Source: Ornithodoros turicata (lineage: Eukaryota > Arthropoda > Arachnida > Ixodida > Argasidae). Taken from it: a stretch of 64,000 nucleotides of DNA. Of the stretch, positions 45,101 to 57,100 are shown in pieces. Every line of letters starts with the position of its first letter. Within the stretch, counting starts at the first letter, position 1. The DNA lies in NCBI RefSeq assembly GCF_037126465.1, contig NC_088201.1, forward strand, positions 191,001 through 255,000, given 5' to 3'. The translations under genes were made by a program, and so were the position numbers. The notes below the pieces were generated by a model. It saw only the letters and a list, made by a program, of their open reading frames with translations, was not told the DNA's origin and did not search any database.

Positions 45101-48100
45101 CTTATAATGTCATCAACTCCCTTGTTACAAAGAAATTGTTTGTACAACTTCGCAGTTTGAGAGCTGTCAAAATGTCCAAAGAAAAGTGTCATAAGCATTG
45201 AGTGCCATCTGATTCCTCGTCAATCTGTGGTGCATGTCAGCAAAACTGCACAAGCTAAATTTAAAACAGGATGCAATTTGATGTGACAAAAAAAAGAGGA
45301 AACCTCTTTTATCTTTTGCTTTCTTTCTTCCTCCTCCTCCTCAGAGCTGCTATTGGATGTATCCTGTCCGATTGGATGCTTGGCTGTTTGCTTCTTGTTT
45401 CTCTTCTGTTTCTTCTTCTTTTTCCTCTTTTGTTTTTCTTCCTATAAAAGCAGAAACCCAATGGTATATTCGAAAATTCCTCAAGACAACAGTCTACCGT
45501 GACAAGCATAAGTAGCGCAGTCTCATATTAGTGCTTATAGTGTACAGTCGCGCCTCGTTAATATGAACCCCGTTAATATGGACGACGCGACTTATGGACA
45601 GTTCTTCCCCGGAACGAAACTTTTGCCATGTATTTGTGTCTCAGTAATATGGAAACCCGCTTTTCGGACAATGGACAGCACAAAATGGTACTAATTCCAC
45701 AGGACCGTATGTATTTTTGCCTCATTATTATGGACATGTTCTCAGGACGACAACCCCTAGGAGAATCAGATGACCAGGCCTTGTTCTAAATTTCTTCTTT
45801 CTTTTGTCACTCAAGAATTCTGGGGGTTATTGTGCCACCCTTCCAGGGTAACAACCTTTATGAGAACACAAGAGGATGACGCACCCTTCTTTGAAATTTC
45901 CCCCTGTGTCACTGAAGACACCTAAAGGTCAAAGGGAGGCTAGCAGTAGTGCAGGGGATGCTTCTGGAATGGGCATCATGACGTCATAGCTGTTATAAAG
46001 AGCAAGGGGACTTTATGTGACTTCAGTTTCTCCCGAGTTCATCATCGAGGACAGATCACATGGCTCGAGCAGGTCTCCAAACGGCGCTCCAGTTCTTTGA
46101 AGATAATAGGGACAGATCTCAAGCAATCAAAATTGCTGAAATTCTGTCGACTTTGAGCTCCAGGAGGTATGTGTACAAGCAAGCACTGATTAGTGAGTTT
46201 TTTTTTCGTAATAAATGACATTAAATATTGGACGATTTGTTATTATGGACGATTCACTTTATGGACAAGTTTAACGAGGAACGACTGTAAACATATTTTT
46301 ATTTGCGATGTATTAATTTTTGCAACTGCTAAAAAATTACAAGTAATTTTACTCGCTAATAAAGAGACATAGAATGGACCAGATATGCTCTGTCAGCTAA
46401 CTCGTCACAAAGCAAGAAAAAGTATTAAGGATGCATATTTGTCCTACATTGTTGGAGCCAGTCCTGCTTGCATAATACATAATGACATAGTCGATGGAAG
46501 TAACAGTCGTTGTGACTGATGTAGGTAGTATGTGAAAAAGGGTTGAAACTCCGGTGGGTTGGTTACTCATAATTAAAATCGATAAAACCCTCAGGACGTA
46601 TACATAGACGACGAGAAACTGAACCAAATAATTTTATTTCATGCCAAACGGGGTGCTAAATACACTTCATTCTCCCAGCTCCTCCTCCTGTCAGATATCC
46701 TGATTATACAACTATCACACTCTTGTTATCTTTGAGTTGCCGACATGAACGTTATTTTTTGGAAAAGATTACTGATACAGCTGTCACCTGCATTTTTTTA
46801 CCTCATACACCTTCCAGAAAAAAAGACAGTGTTTCCTACACCTGAACAAAGTCTGATAAAATTCTGCCCAACATCCTGTACATGTCTACAAATTGTCCCC
46901 CAACGTGCTATACCTAATTGAAGTGTTAACCCAATGCGTTTTTAACCGAGTGTTAATCGTCCTTGACGATTGACCGATATAAACCTCACCACACTTCAGT
47001 GGTATACAATAAACTACACCAATATGACAATCTACAAATTTGTTCATCACCTTAAAAATACAGTTGTTGTTGTTACAAATCTGTTCCCATGATTAATTTG
47101 GCAACTTCATTGACGTTTCAACGTTTCCGCAACATTTCCGCTCCGTAATGTTACCATTCAGTGCTGTGTCGTCAGCTTTGTATGTGCCCTTGTCTTTGTC
47201 CCCGCACCGAGGCTTTTATTGATATTAATTATAGGTAGTATATACCAGAGAAAGGTAGGTATATAGATAGTATAGATAGATAGATAGATATACATTGATA
47301 GGTAGTATATACCAGGTAGAAACTGCCCTGGAATGGCCAAATTAAATACACGAGAATAACTAATCAGCAAATGACTGAAGGAGCGAAAATTAATGCATCA
47401 CGAATAAAAATACATTTACAGTATGTGTTCTTATGTTGTTCTGCAATTTCAGTGTAACCTGCACTGACTCTACTCTCATGAAACTGATGAGCGTTAGGGT
47501 AGGGAGATTCTGTTATTTGCCAAATTTTTTCAAACGCTGATTGCAGCAATTTGCACCAATTTGGTAGCAGGTTGGAGTATTCATCTGAGAAAATTCAGGG
47601 CATGTTGACAGGGGCTTACGTTTTCAGAAATTTTTTCTGCGTGAATGGCAAATGAATTTACACAAAAATCTATAATCTGTTCTGTCTGTATCACAGCTCG
47701 GGGAGCTGTACCTTAGCTGTGTCAATTTTGACTCTGAAAATGCTTACCACCAGTAAATTTCAAAGTTTTCTCAACTGATTTCTGAGAAAATATCCTTAGA
47801 GGATACTTGTTGGAACTATTAAAACAGCTACTAAAGTAGACAAATCATAGTAGACATCATAATGACAGAGACAATTTGGAGCATAACCTACCAGTGGGGC
47901 ACTTGCATCTTCCCCGATTGAAGACTCATTGAGGACAATTTGATTATCCACCTGTAGGAAGGAGATGAAGTAGAATTTACTTCATTTCGAACATGTTGAC
48001 ATGCAGATGACACACCAGGTGCATGAGGAGCCTTCAAAAACTGCACTGCATATACGTATATGCAACGTGGCACACTTGGATGGAATTAGCTTTAAAAATT

Positions 48101-51100
48101 AATTTTGTTCAGAGTCATTCCAGCTCAAATGTTCCAACGGTGTTGCTCGACCAATGTCGATTTCTGAGAAAAAATATATGATGTTGGGACATGCATAAAC
48201 GTGCACCAGAAAAACTATTTTTTCCCAACACAGTGTTGAACGGACGTAGGGTGGGATCTAATGTCGGCTCTTGGCAAAAAACCAGGGCACTTTTTGGCGC
48301 TTGTGGAGGGAATACGGCTGTAAATAAATAAAAAATTCGAATTAGGTTGTTTTAAGGAAGGATAGTGTCATCTCTGACAGCTTCCGTACCTCACGCGATC
48401 AACGCATTAAAACATACTGGACAAGCAAAGTCAGCGCACATTGTGCCAAGTTCGGAATTTTTTTCCTTAATAACGGCTGGAAAAATGAGCTGTATATATT
48501 TTACTCCAACAGTAAAGTACCAATACATTGCACAGAAAAATATTTTAGGTCATGTGACATATGGTTTATTTTCTAAAAAATTGCTAAGTTGGCCTTTTGA
48601 ACAAATACTGGCAAATTCAGCATGCAAAAAAGGGATTGGTGGACGAGTTACGGATGTGAATTTACCACCGAAGTACTCATCATTATCCCGGCTACTAATA
48701 CTGAAAGTATCTCCAGGGTGTTTTTTGTTTATCGCGCGTGACAAATTTTTTAAGTTGCCACAGCACGAGAAACAAGAAACGGCGCAGAGCAATGCTTTTG
48801 CGACATGCAGCACCGTCACAAGTGGTCTTTTAGAGTGTTTTTTTTTTTTTCATGTTGAAAGAATGAAAGCACCAGACACAAGCTTTCACTTGTAGTAGGC
48901 AACATTTGCAGATTACTAGTACTGTAGCATTGCATGCTGCAAGGCAATGGTTTGTGCCAAGGGAATCCGTTTATGGTCCCAAGCATAAGCGGGTTAGATC
49001 TTTTCCGTGATGCTTGCGAGGCGTCAGCTGTGTCCTAACAGCAATTGCACCCTAATGAACAACGTAATAATAATGATAATGGTGCCGTGATGTTACACGT
49101 AAGGCGTGTCAGCCTTTTTCTGTGGCGGCATGTTGCACGTGCTGCAGCGTAGGACTGCGGATAATTTCCACCACCTGGGGTTCTTTTGACGTGCACACGG
49201 TGCTGGAACCAATGTTTATCTCCCCCACATTGCTACCGTCCTCGGCCGGAATCGAACCTGCGATCTTGAGCTCAGCAAGCCAACACATTACCGTTACAAC
49301 AGTTACGATGTTGCCAATTTGTTTTGTTTGGAACCCAAGATATCAGAGAAGATGTGGAGAACTCTCACTGATGTGCGACTATCTCACACGAAAGTGTTCA
49401 TTGTATGATTTGGGGAAGTGCTTTCCTGATCTGTGGCTAGCTTGCTCTTCTTTTGTACGTGGTGCCTATGGCAAGGTTGACCAGCAACATCACGGTGCCA
49501 TTACCATTATTATTCCATTGTTCATTAGAGTGCAATTACCAGAAGGACACAGCTGACTCCTCGCAAGCATCACGGAAAACGTCTAAGCTGCTTATGCTTG
49601 GGACCATAAACGGATTCCCTTGGCACAAACCATTGCCTTGCAGCATGCAATGTTACAGGACTAGTAATGTGCAAATGCTGCCTGCTACAAGTGAAAGCTT
49701 GTGTCTGGTGCTTTCATTCTTTTGACAGAAAAAAAAAAAGAAACACTCTAAAAGACCACTTGTGACGTCGCTGCATGTCGCGAAAGCATTGCTCCGCGCA
49801 GTTTCATGTTTCTTGTACTATGGCAACTTTAAAAATTCGTCACGCGCGATAAACAAAAAACGCCCCGAAGATACTTTCAGTATTGGTAGCCGAGATAATG
49901 ATAAGTACCTCGGTGGTAAATTCGGATCCGTAACTCCTCCACCAATCCCTTTTTGCACGCCAAATTTGCCGATATTTGCTCAAAAGCAGTGTTGTATGCG
50001 TTACCGAAATATGGTATCATGATACTGATACTCGTTACTTGAGTAAAAAGTATCGAAATACTGATATCGATACTTGTTCTTTAAAGTAACGGAGTACCGC
50101 TACCATTACTAAAAAAAGTACCTCGATACTTTTGTTTCAAATACGAAGATGATGCAACATAGAAATATCGCTTACGTGAACAGTTTTGCACTAAAAAAGA
50201 GAAGCATATTTCATATGTAGCTCGGACACGTTATGCTTGACTTTTATCAATAGCTGGTTCTCGGAATCGCCTTCTGCGAACCTTGCAGGCCGTTGTCTCT
50301 CCAGCAGCTGACAGAGGCCAGTATGACAATTACGTCAGTGTCATGCCCACACATACCATGGAGTCCAATGACCAAGGAATCCTATCCCAAGTTAACAATA
50401 CCACAGTAGATGTGAGCGGGACTCAGTGCGACACGGCAGCTTAGCTCTGGAATCCAGAGTGCACTGTCAAAAACTTGTCCTCTGTTCGTTGGCCTCAACT
50501 CTCTTGTTGAACACAGCATAGTTATTTCCTGTAGTTTCAAAGAAAAACAGTGAACATGCGTTTGGTATACAGCCAAACCCCTGATATATTATATGGGTTA
50601 TATCGCAAACCGTGGGCTGGGCTAAAAATAGCAGCACCGCGTTGTCTCCCCGCTGAGATAAGGCAGACTGTACCAGAGTTCATGTTGGAAACCAGCATTT
50701 ATTGAAAATAGCTCGTTGTTTTCGCTCGCTTCTGATTGTTCGTGCACACTACAACCTCGCGCTCAAGGGCATCGAGGTGTGCCGTGTACTCAATGGGAAG
50801 GTCGCGATCCACAACAAAGTCGTTCAGCGCGTTGAGAGTGCGCAGAGCAACGGCGCACGAAACAGGTGGTGATGCGTCGTCATCTTCATCCAATGAAGTG
50901 TCTGTCGTTCACGTTCCCATCACGCAATTCGCGTATTAACGATGCCGCTGTCGGTAAACTCTTCTGTGACCAGCACATGGTCGTCACTGTCGATTGTAGT
51001 CTTCCAAAGACACATCGAGGTTTGAGTCCATTGCTTGTTGCCACAGGCTTCAAATCCCGTCAGTAACTTAAGTTCAGTAAGTCAGTAACCATCTTCGAGC

Positions 51101-54100
51101 AATGTGCCGTCCTCGCAGAGATCATCATCAGCAGGCACAGGGGGAACAAGGCCTCCTTCGAGAAAACAGTTTCGGATCATCGACCGGCGCACCTCGTACC
51201 ACACCACATACACAAACCACACAGCCATTAATGGCGTCACCTTAAGGTCAGGAACATCGTCAGTTCCTTGCGCCTTGCTTCTGTCTATGTTGAAAATCAT
51301 GCGGTCAACAACGCAGCACCTATAGAAAGCTTTCACATTGGCGATAACGCCCATCACCAAGGGCTGCAGTCCAGAGGTCGTATTCGGTGGAAGAGAGAGC
51401 TTGATGTGCGGCACAGTTGTCTAGCAACAATAAAACCTTCCTTTGTTGCTTTAACATGTCCCTGTCGAATTCTTTAAGCCACTCTTGAAACAATGCACAA
51501 GTCATCCAGGCCTTTTGATTGTGACGGTAGCGGACCGGAACAGATGCGGGGTTGGAAAAACCATGTGGCTTTTAGGATTTTCCTATCATAAAGGGTTTCC
51601 TCCGATCACTACCGGTCATATTCAAAGACAGTAAGGCGCACCTTGCTGTGTTTTCCCCCCGCACAGTCTTCTCCCTTGAGAACGTGCGTTGCTGAAGGAA
51701 GCAGTTGATAAAACAAGCCTGTCTCGTTGCATTTGGCGTACCTTTGAAATATTGTCTTCAAGATCCAGCCATGCCTCCCTGTCTGCACGGTCCATTGATG
51801 CACTTTCGCCGACAATCCGACGGTACGTGATGCCATAGCAGTCCTTCAATTGTTGCAGCTCTCCTCCGCAGGGCTTGAAATCTTCATTGGGGAGGTAAGC
51901 CAAGTGTTTTGCTTTTGCATCCAGGACCGGTCCACTGACGGTCCACAGATTTTCTGACTTCGGGCGTCGAGAAACCATTTGTAGAGCGCTTCTCGATCTC
52001 CTCGTACGCGCGATCCTGAATCCTTTTTCGCTTCGCACTCGCTCCGCTGCCGGCTGCTTCTTTCCGCAATTCCTCTTCATTCTTTAGGATTGTTGATATC
52101 GTTGACTGCGAAAGTATGTGCTTCTGCGCCAGGAACACCACCTTCGTTCCCTGTCGATGGTCATCGATGATGGAGAGTTTCTCTTCCAAAGATATTGCCT
52201 TGCACTTCCTCGGTACGGACCCCATGACCGTCTGTAGGGAATGCTGATGCACACAAGCTGCTCAAGTGGATGCGAAGAGGTTCCCACAAAAGGCCCAAGA
52301 ATGCAAGCAGGAAAAATGCAAAATGGGAATGAGGGCAAAGGAGCAATGGCCGCAGGGCGATTGTCGGAACTGGGTGCGACCTTCACTTGCGAGTCATTAG
52401 TGTCAGCAGCTTTGTCAGTCACAAAAAGGAATGTGGAGTTCTCCTCCCCGCAATGTGCTCTCTTGACACGGAAAATGACGATGAGATGCACGTGAACAAG
52501 TACTGGGCGTGGAGGATTTCATCGTTATGTGCGGGTACTTTTTCCATAGAAGCAATGCAATCTTTGACGGTAAAAATGGAAACCATCGTTTTGCGGGGGT
52601 TTGAGTCTAATTCCATAATTCCGGTTACGTAGGCGTGTCCACAGGATTCTTGTCGAGGGCAAGGCGGGCCATTGACAATGAATAAGAGTGAGAAATATGG
52701 TCAGTGAAGAGGGGGTGGGGTACTAAAAAGTATCAATATCAGTAACGAACGTTACCATAAAATTGTAACAGAAATACTTTTCCCATACTGATATAAAAAG
52801 GCATCGCATACGCACTCCGATTCCGAAAAAGTATCGACTACTGTAACGGCGATACGTAGAACACTGCTCAAAAGGCCAACTTTGCAATTTTTTAGAAAAT
52901 AAACCATATGTCACATGACCTAAAATATTTTTCTGTGAGATGTATTGGTACTTAACTATCGGAGAAAAATATAATCAGCTGATTTTGGCCAACCGTTGCT
53001 ACGGGAAAAAATTACGAACTTAGCAGAATGTGCACTGACTTTGCACAAAAATGGAAACCGCAGTGAACCCTATGAGAAATGGAAAAACCATTTCTCATAG
53101 GGTTCACTGCGGTTTCCATTTTTGTGCTTTGCAACTTAAACCCATTTTTATTAATTAAGGCTGTCCGTTAAAGCAAAACATACTACGTTGTAGTAGGCCA
53201 GAGTGCAATTAGATGCAGTGCTGTTTCGTGAAGCCAAAATGTGGCCTGCTTCACATGACATATTAGTAATATAAGATGCATTACAAGAGTTGCAGTCCTG
53301 TTGTATTTAAGCATACATCTTACTCATGTTGATACACTTTATGACTGGTTTGTTCCATTCATTGCCCCGAACAATGACACACCTTTTTGCACAAATCACC
53401 TACAAGTAGACAGCTACAGACGAAACGACAGACGGTTGTGGCTGCTACGTATAGCTCATTTGGTTGCTGGGAAACTGGACACCAATGGATGCCGTATGCT
53501 AGCAACGATGGTCTCAAGGTACTCTGGCCACATGACAGCTGTGAGAACTTGAGGCTGTTTTATACTGACACTGCTTCTTATACTGTAAACATATTTTTAT
53601 TCGCGATGTATTCATTTTTGCTAAAATTGCAAAACATTTACTCGCGAACACAGTTTGACGTTTATCTCGTGAAAGGTATCAGCCCTGAAATCACGAAATT
53701 AAATACTCGAGAATAACTTTGCAAATGACTGAATGCGCGATTCTCGAAAATTAATACATCTCAAATAACAATATGTTTACAGTATGGTGAAGGCGGCTGA
53801 CTCCTTGAAGGTGTTCTATTCAAGCTTCGTATATGTGACATGCCTGGCTCATGGTTTGAACCGTGTTGCTGAGGAAGTGCGGAACTCGTACCCTCCTCTG
53901 AACAAAATACTATCTTTGGTAAAGAGCAGAATTGCCGGAGGTTCTGTTATTAGGAGATGGGGTACATGGTTGGAAGCTGTCGATTTCTATGAGACTCATG
54001 TTGAATTTGGAAGATAGTACTGCCATTAAAGGTAGCGCAAGCACACTTGAAGGATCTGACACTTGCTGTTGAGGCGCAGCTTGTGCAAGCACAGTTTGTC

Positions 54101-57100
54101 TTTTGGCCAAGTGCATTAGAAAGCTTGAAGCGTCCGGAGCCTTGCTTTGCCACTCCCTGAATGTTGTGCAGAATTCTGGCAAAGGGTTAGCAAGAATCAT
54201 AACACCAGTTATTGGTGCAAGAGTGCATTGGTGCAAATTGCACATGGTGCTTCAAATGAGCCCTGGTTTCTAAGTCTTAAAAGCAGTTGGAGGTGACTGC
54301 CGCTACACTACTTCCGCATTACAAGGTATGCCCAATGGCAACGTGTCATGCAGAGCACTCCTTTTCAAACTACAAGAATCTTTAATAGTATCAAGTAAAC
54401 ACTGGCTTGCATAACAAGTTGTAAAGACACCTATTTGGGCGTCATCATCAGACTGGTAAGGTGTGACTTGTGTCACCCCTTGTGACTGTTACAGGTTACT
54501 GTTTCAATTTTGACAACGCGACAACCTTGACTTTTGAACACAGATGGGGGGTGAGAAAATTCCTTGAATCTTGGCACATTCATGGCGAGATAAATGCCTG
54601 TACATAATAGTCACAAGGGGCCCTTACCAGTCTGTTACAAGGGTTTAAAAGGATTCCCGTTTTAAACCCCCCGTTTCATTTTCCTGTGCTGATGATGACG
54701 CCCGAATAGGTGTCAAAACGTTGACGAATTTTTTTTTACAACTGGTTATGCAAGCCAGTGTTTACTTCATACTATTAAAGAAACATGTCTCCTGGCTTTT
54801 GGTCCATCTTCAAACTACAAGAGCATTTTGACTGATAGGCGGCTCAATTTTATGCGTTAGAACATTGAACGTCACATATACTCCCACACATTTTTTTCAA
54901 TCAGGGGAGCAAGCAAAAATTGTGCATCAATTAACGTGCCAAGCATGGCAGGTATTCCCAAGTATGCACGTTGTACTAGTCCTGCAAAACGGTATATACA
55001 GGGTGTGTGCAGAAAAACGTGACCCGCATTTAGGCACATAGCTTGTTGTCTACCTAACTAACGAACTTCCGGTGGCGCACGATGGCGCATTTATGCGTGC
55101 GAAATCTGAAGAAAAATCGTGGAAGCTATATCCAGCTTAAAAAATAGACAGAGCAACGAGCCTCCGTGCATCAGAATAGGGCAACATGGCGGACGCATAA
55201 GAGTTGCGTTCAAGTACCACTAGGGGAGCTATCGGTGCAGAAATTGAAACCATGTCCCACATGGATGCTCATTGGTAGTACCCCAGCGGTGCCTGCACAT
55301 AACCCTCCTGAGACCGCCATGCTCTACCATGCACTGTCATGACCGCCCTATTCTAATGCATGGAAGCCGACGTTTTCGCGCTCTGTTTATTTTTTTATGC
55401 TGTGTATGGCTTCCAGGATTTTTTTGTAGCTTTCGCATGCACAAGTACGCCATCGTACGCCACCGGAAGTTCCTCGGGTAAGTAGCCGACAGGTTACATG
55501 TAAAAATGCGGATCACGTTTTTGTTCATATTCTATTTCATACCTGAAGTAATAAACAAATTACATGTCAGATGCAAATTATTGAGCTCTGATGCACAACA
55601 TCGCTCCACATACAAGTCGAATGTAACCCGAATAACGCATGTTTTTACTGCACAGTATTTTGGGGAGCTTTAGCGCATAATTGCACACACATTTCATCAT
55701 TTTTAGAGCATCTATATACGCAGTCTACCGATCACATTTGTGCACCAGCATAGTATGCTGCTCTAGTACAGCTTTGAGGTGTTGAAACAATAAGATCTTC
55801 TAAACATTACACAACACTGAGTACAGATGCTAGTGACTCGAGAAATCGATAAACATGGCATATATATATATATATATATATAACAAGAAAATAAAAATAC
55901 TCAAACAGGAAAAGAAATGAAACAAAAGGCAGTGACTGTCCCAAATCCAACTAGGGGCCTTCCACCCCCAAAGTGTGACACTTTACCCCTCAGCAAATAC
56001 TGGAGGGGGGCGAGCCGCATTAAACTTGCGTCCTCAATATATGCAAAGTGTATTAAAAGGGAGCTGAAAAAAGAGCCTCGACCTGTCAATCAAACCATTT
56101 CACTGCTTGCCGTTTTCCAAATTTTCTCCAAAATGGAGGATGATGCGTGGAATGGCGAAGCGGAGATTTCGTGACAAAAAATTTTCACAGACTACTTCAT
56201 ACTGTGAGTATATATCGTCATGTATGCATCTCCAAAATCAGCTTCAACTTTCACTCCACCATCATTATTTATGCGAAAATGAGATATTTTGCCACTAACG
56301 TTAGGCCTAGTGAAGACGGTAATCCCAAGGTAATAGCAAGAAAGATGCCTCTGATATGTAGGATTTTGCATTATATCATTGAATTCTATTTATATACATA
56401 CATCTTTGCTCATTTTTAATCCGATCTACTTGCGTTACGTTAGTCGTCATTGTCTGCTACGAGGAAGCGATTGTACTGCTCTCTTGGCCTATCACCATTT
56501 CTGCAATTCTGAGCCTTCCCAAACATGCCTCTCTCCATACAGTTGATAAAAGTTTACGCAAAATCTCTCGTTTTTGTCTGTTACCAGATACGTCAGTTTC
56601 AATCCAAACCCATCAAGTCTCTCCAAATGGTGCCACCGAGTAAATAAGGATGAAGTGTAACGTCTGGGTGGATGTAATAACAGAGAATTGTATTTCAACC
56701 TGTGATTGGCTAAAGAGTTAAAAAAGTGGGTGGAGCTCCAGGTATAGGCAGATCCCACTCATGGCCAGACTCCCTTTGGCATACACGGCACTAAAGGCAC
56801 AGGGAATGTGGCACCATCTAGTTTTTCAAAAATCTGAGATGGTCCTGAACTGGTATGCCCTCTTAATGGCCATTAATTGCAAATGGTGATGTCCCCTGTA
56901 GGGTCAACGAGGATTATCTGCCAGTCTGATGTCCCCCTAATTAAAGCATTAATCAATTAATTTTACCTAATTAATCATTGAGCAGTTACATGTCCACCTG
57001 GCCGTATAACCCGCCTGGTAAAAGAAAGGCCGCAATGTGAAACCATTTGAGTAAAGAAGAGAGAGGATAAATATTGGCATCCATTTGAAAGACTCACTGT

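Larger units (their letters stand above)
48427..53047. mobile_element. Large palindromic element, right arm interrupted by other transposons
   Basis: The left arm (about 48427-49045) is the reverse complement of 49545-49987 plus 52868-53047. The junctions are exact (TTTTAGGTCATGTGACATAT at 48546 against its complement near 52920, and CAAATTTGCC near 49965). The right arm is split by a 2.88-kb hAT/Tigger insertion. The spacer 49046-49544 contains a SINE. Arms are about 620 bp with visible but modest divergence. Confidence 0.85.

Noticed and set aside
53785..54015. Intact host gene of the DUF659 type
   Set aside because: The frame breaks after 77 codons, the remaining motifs are in other frames, and it is split by a MITE and a retroelement.
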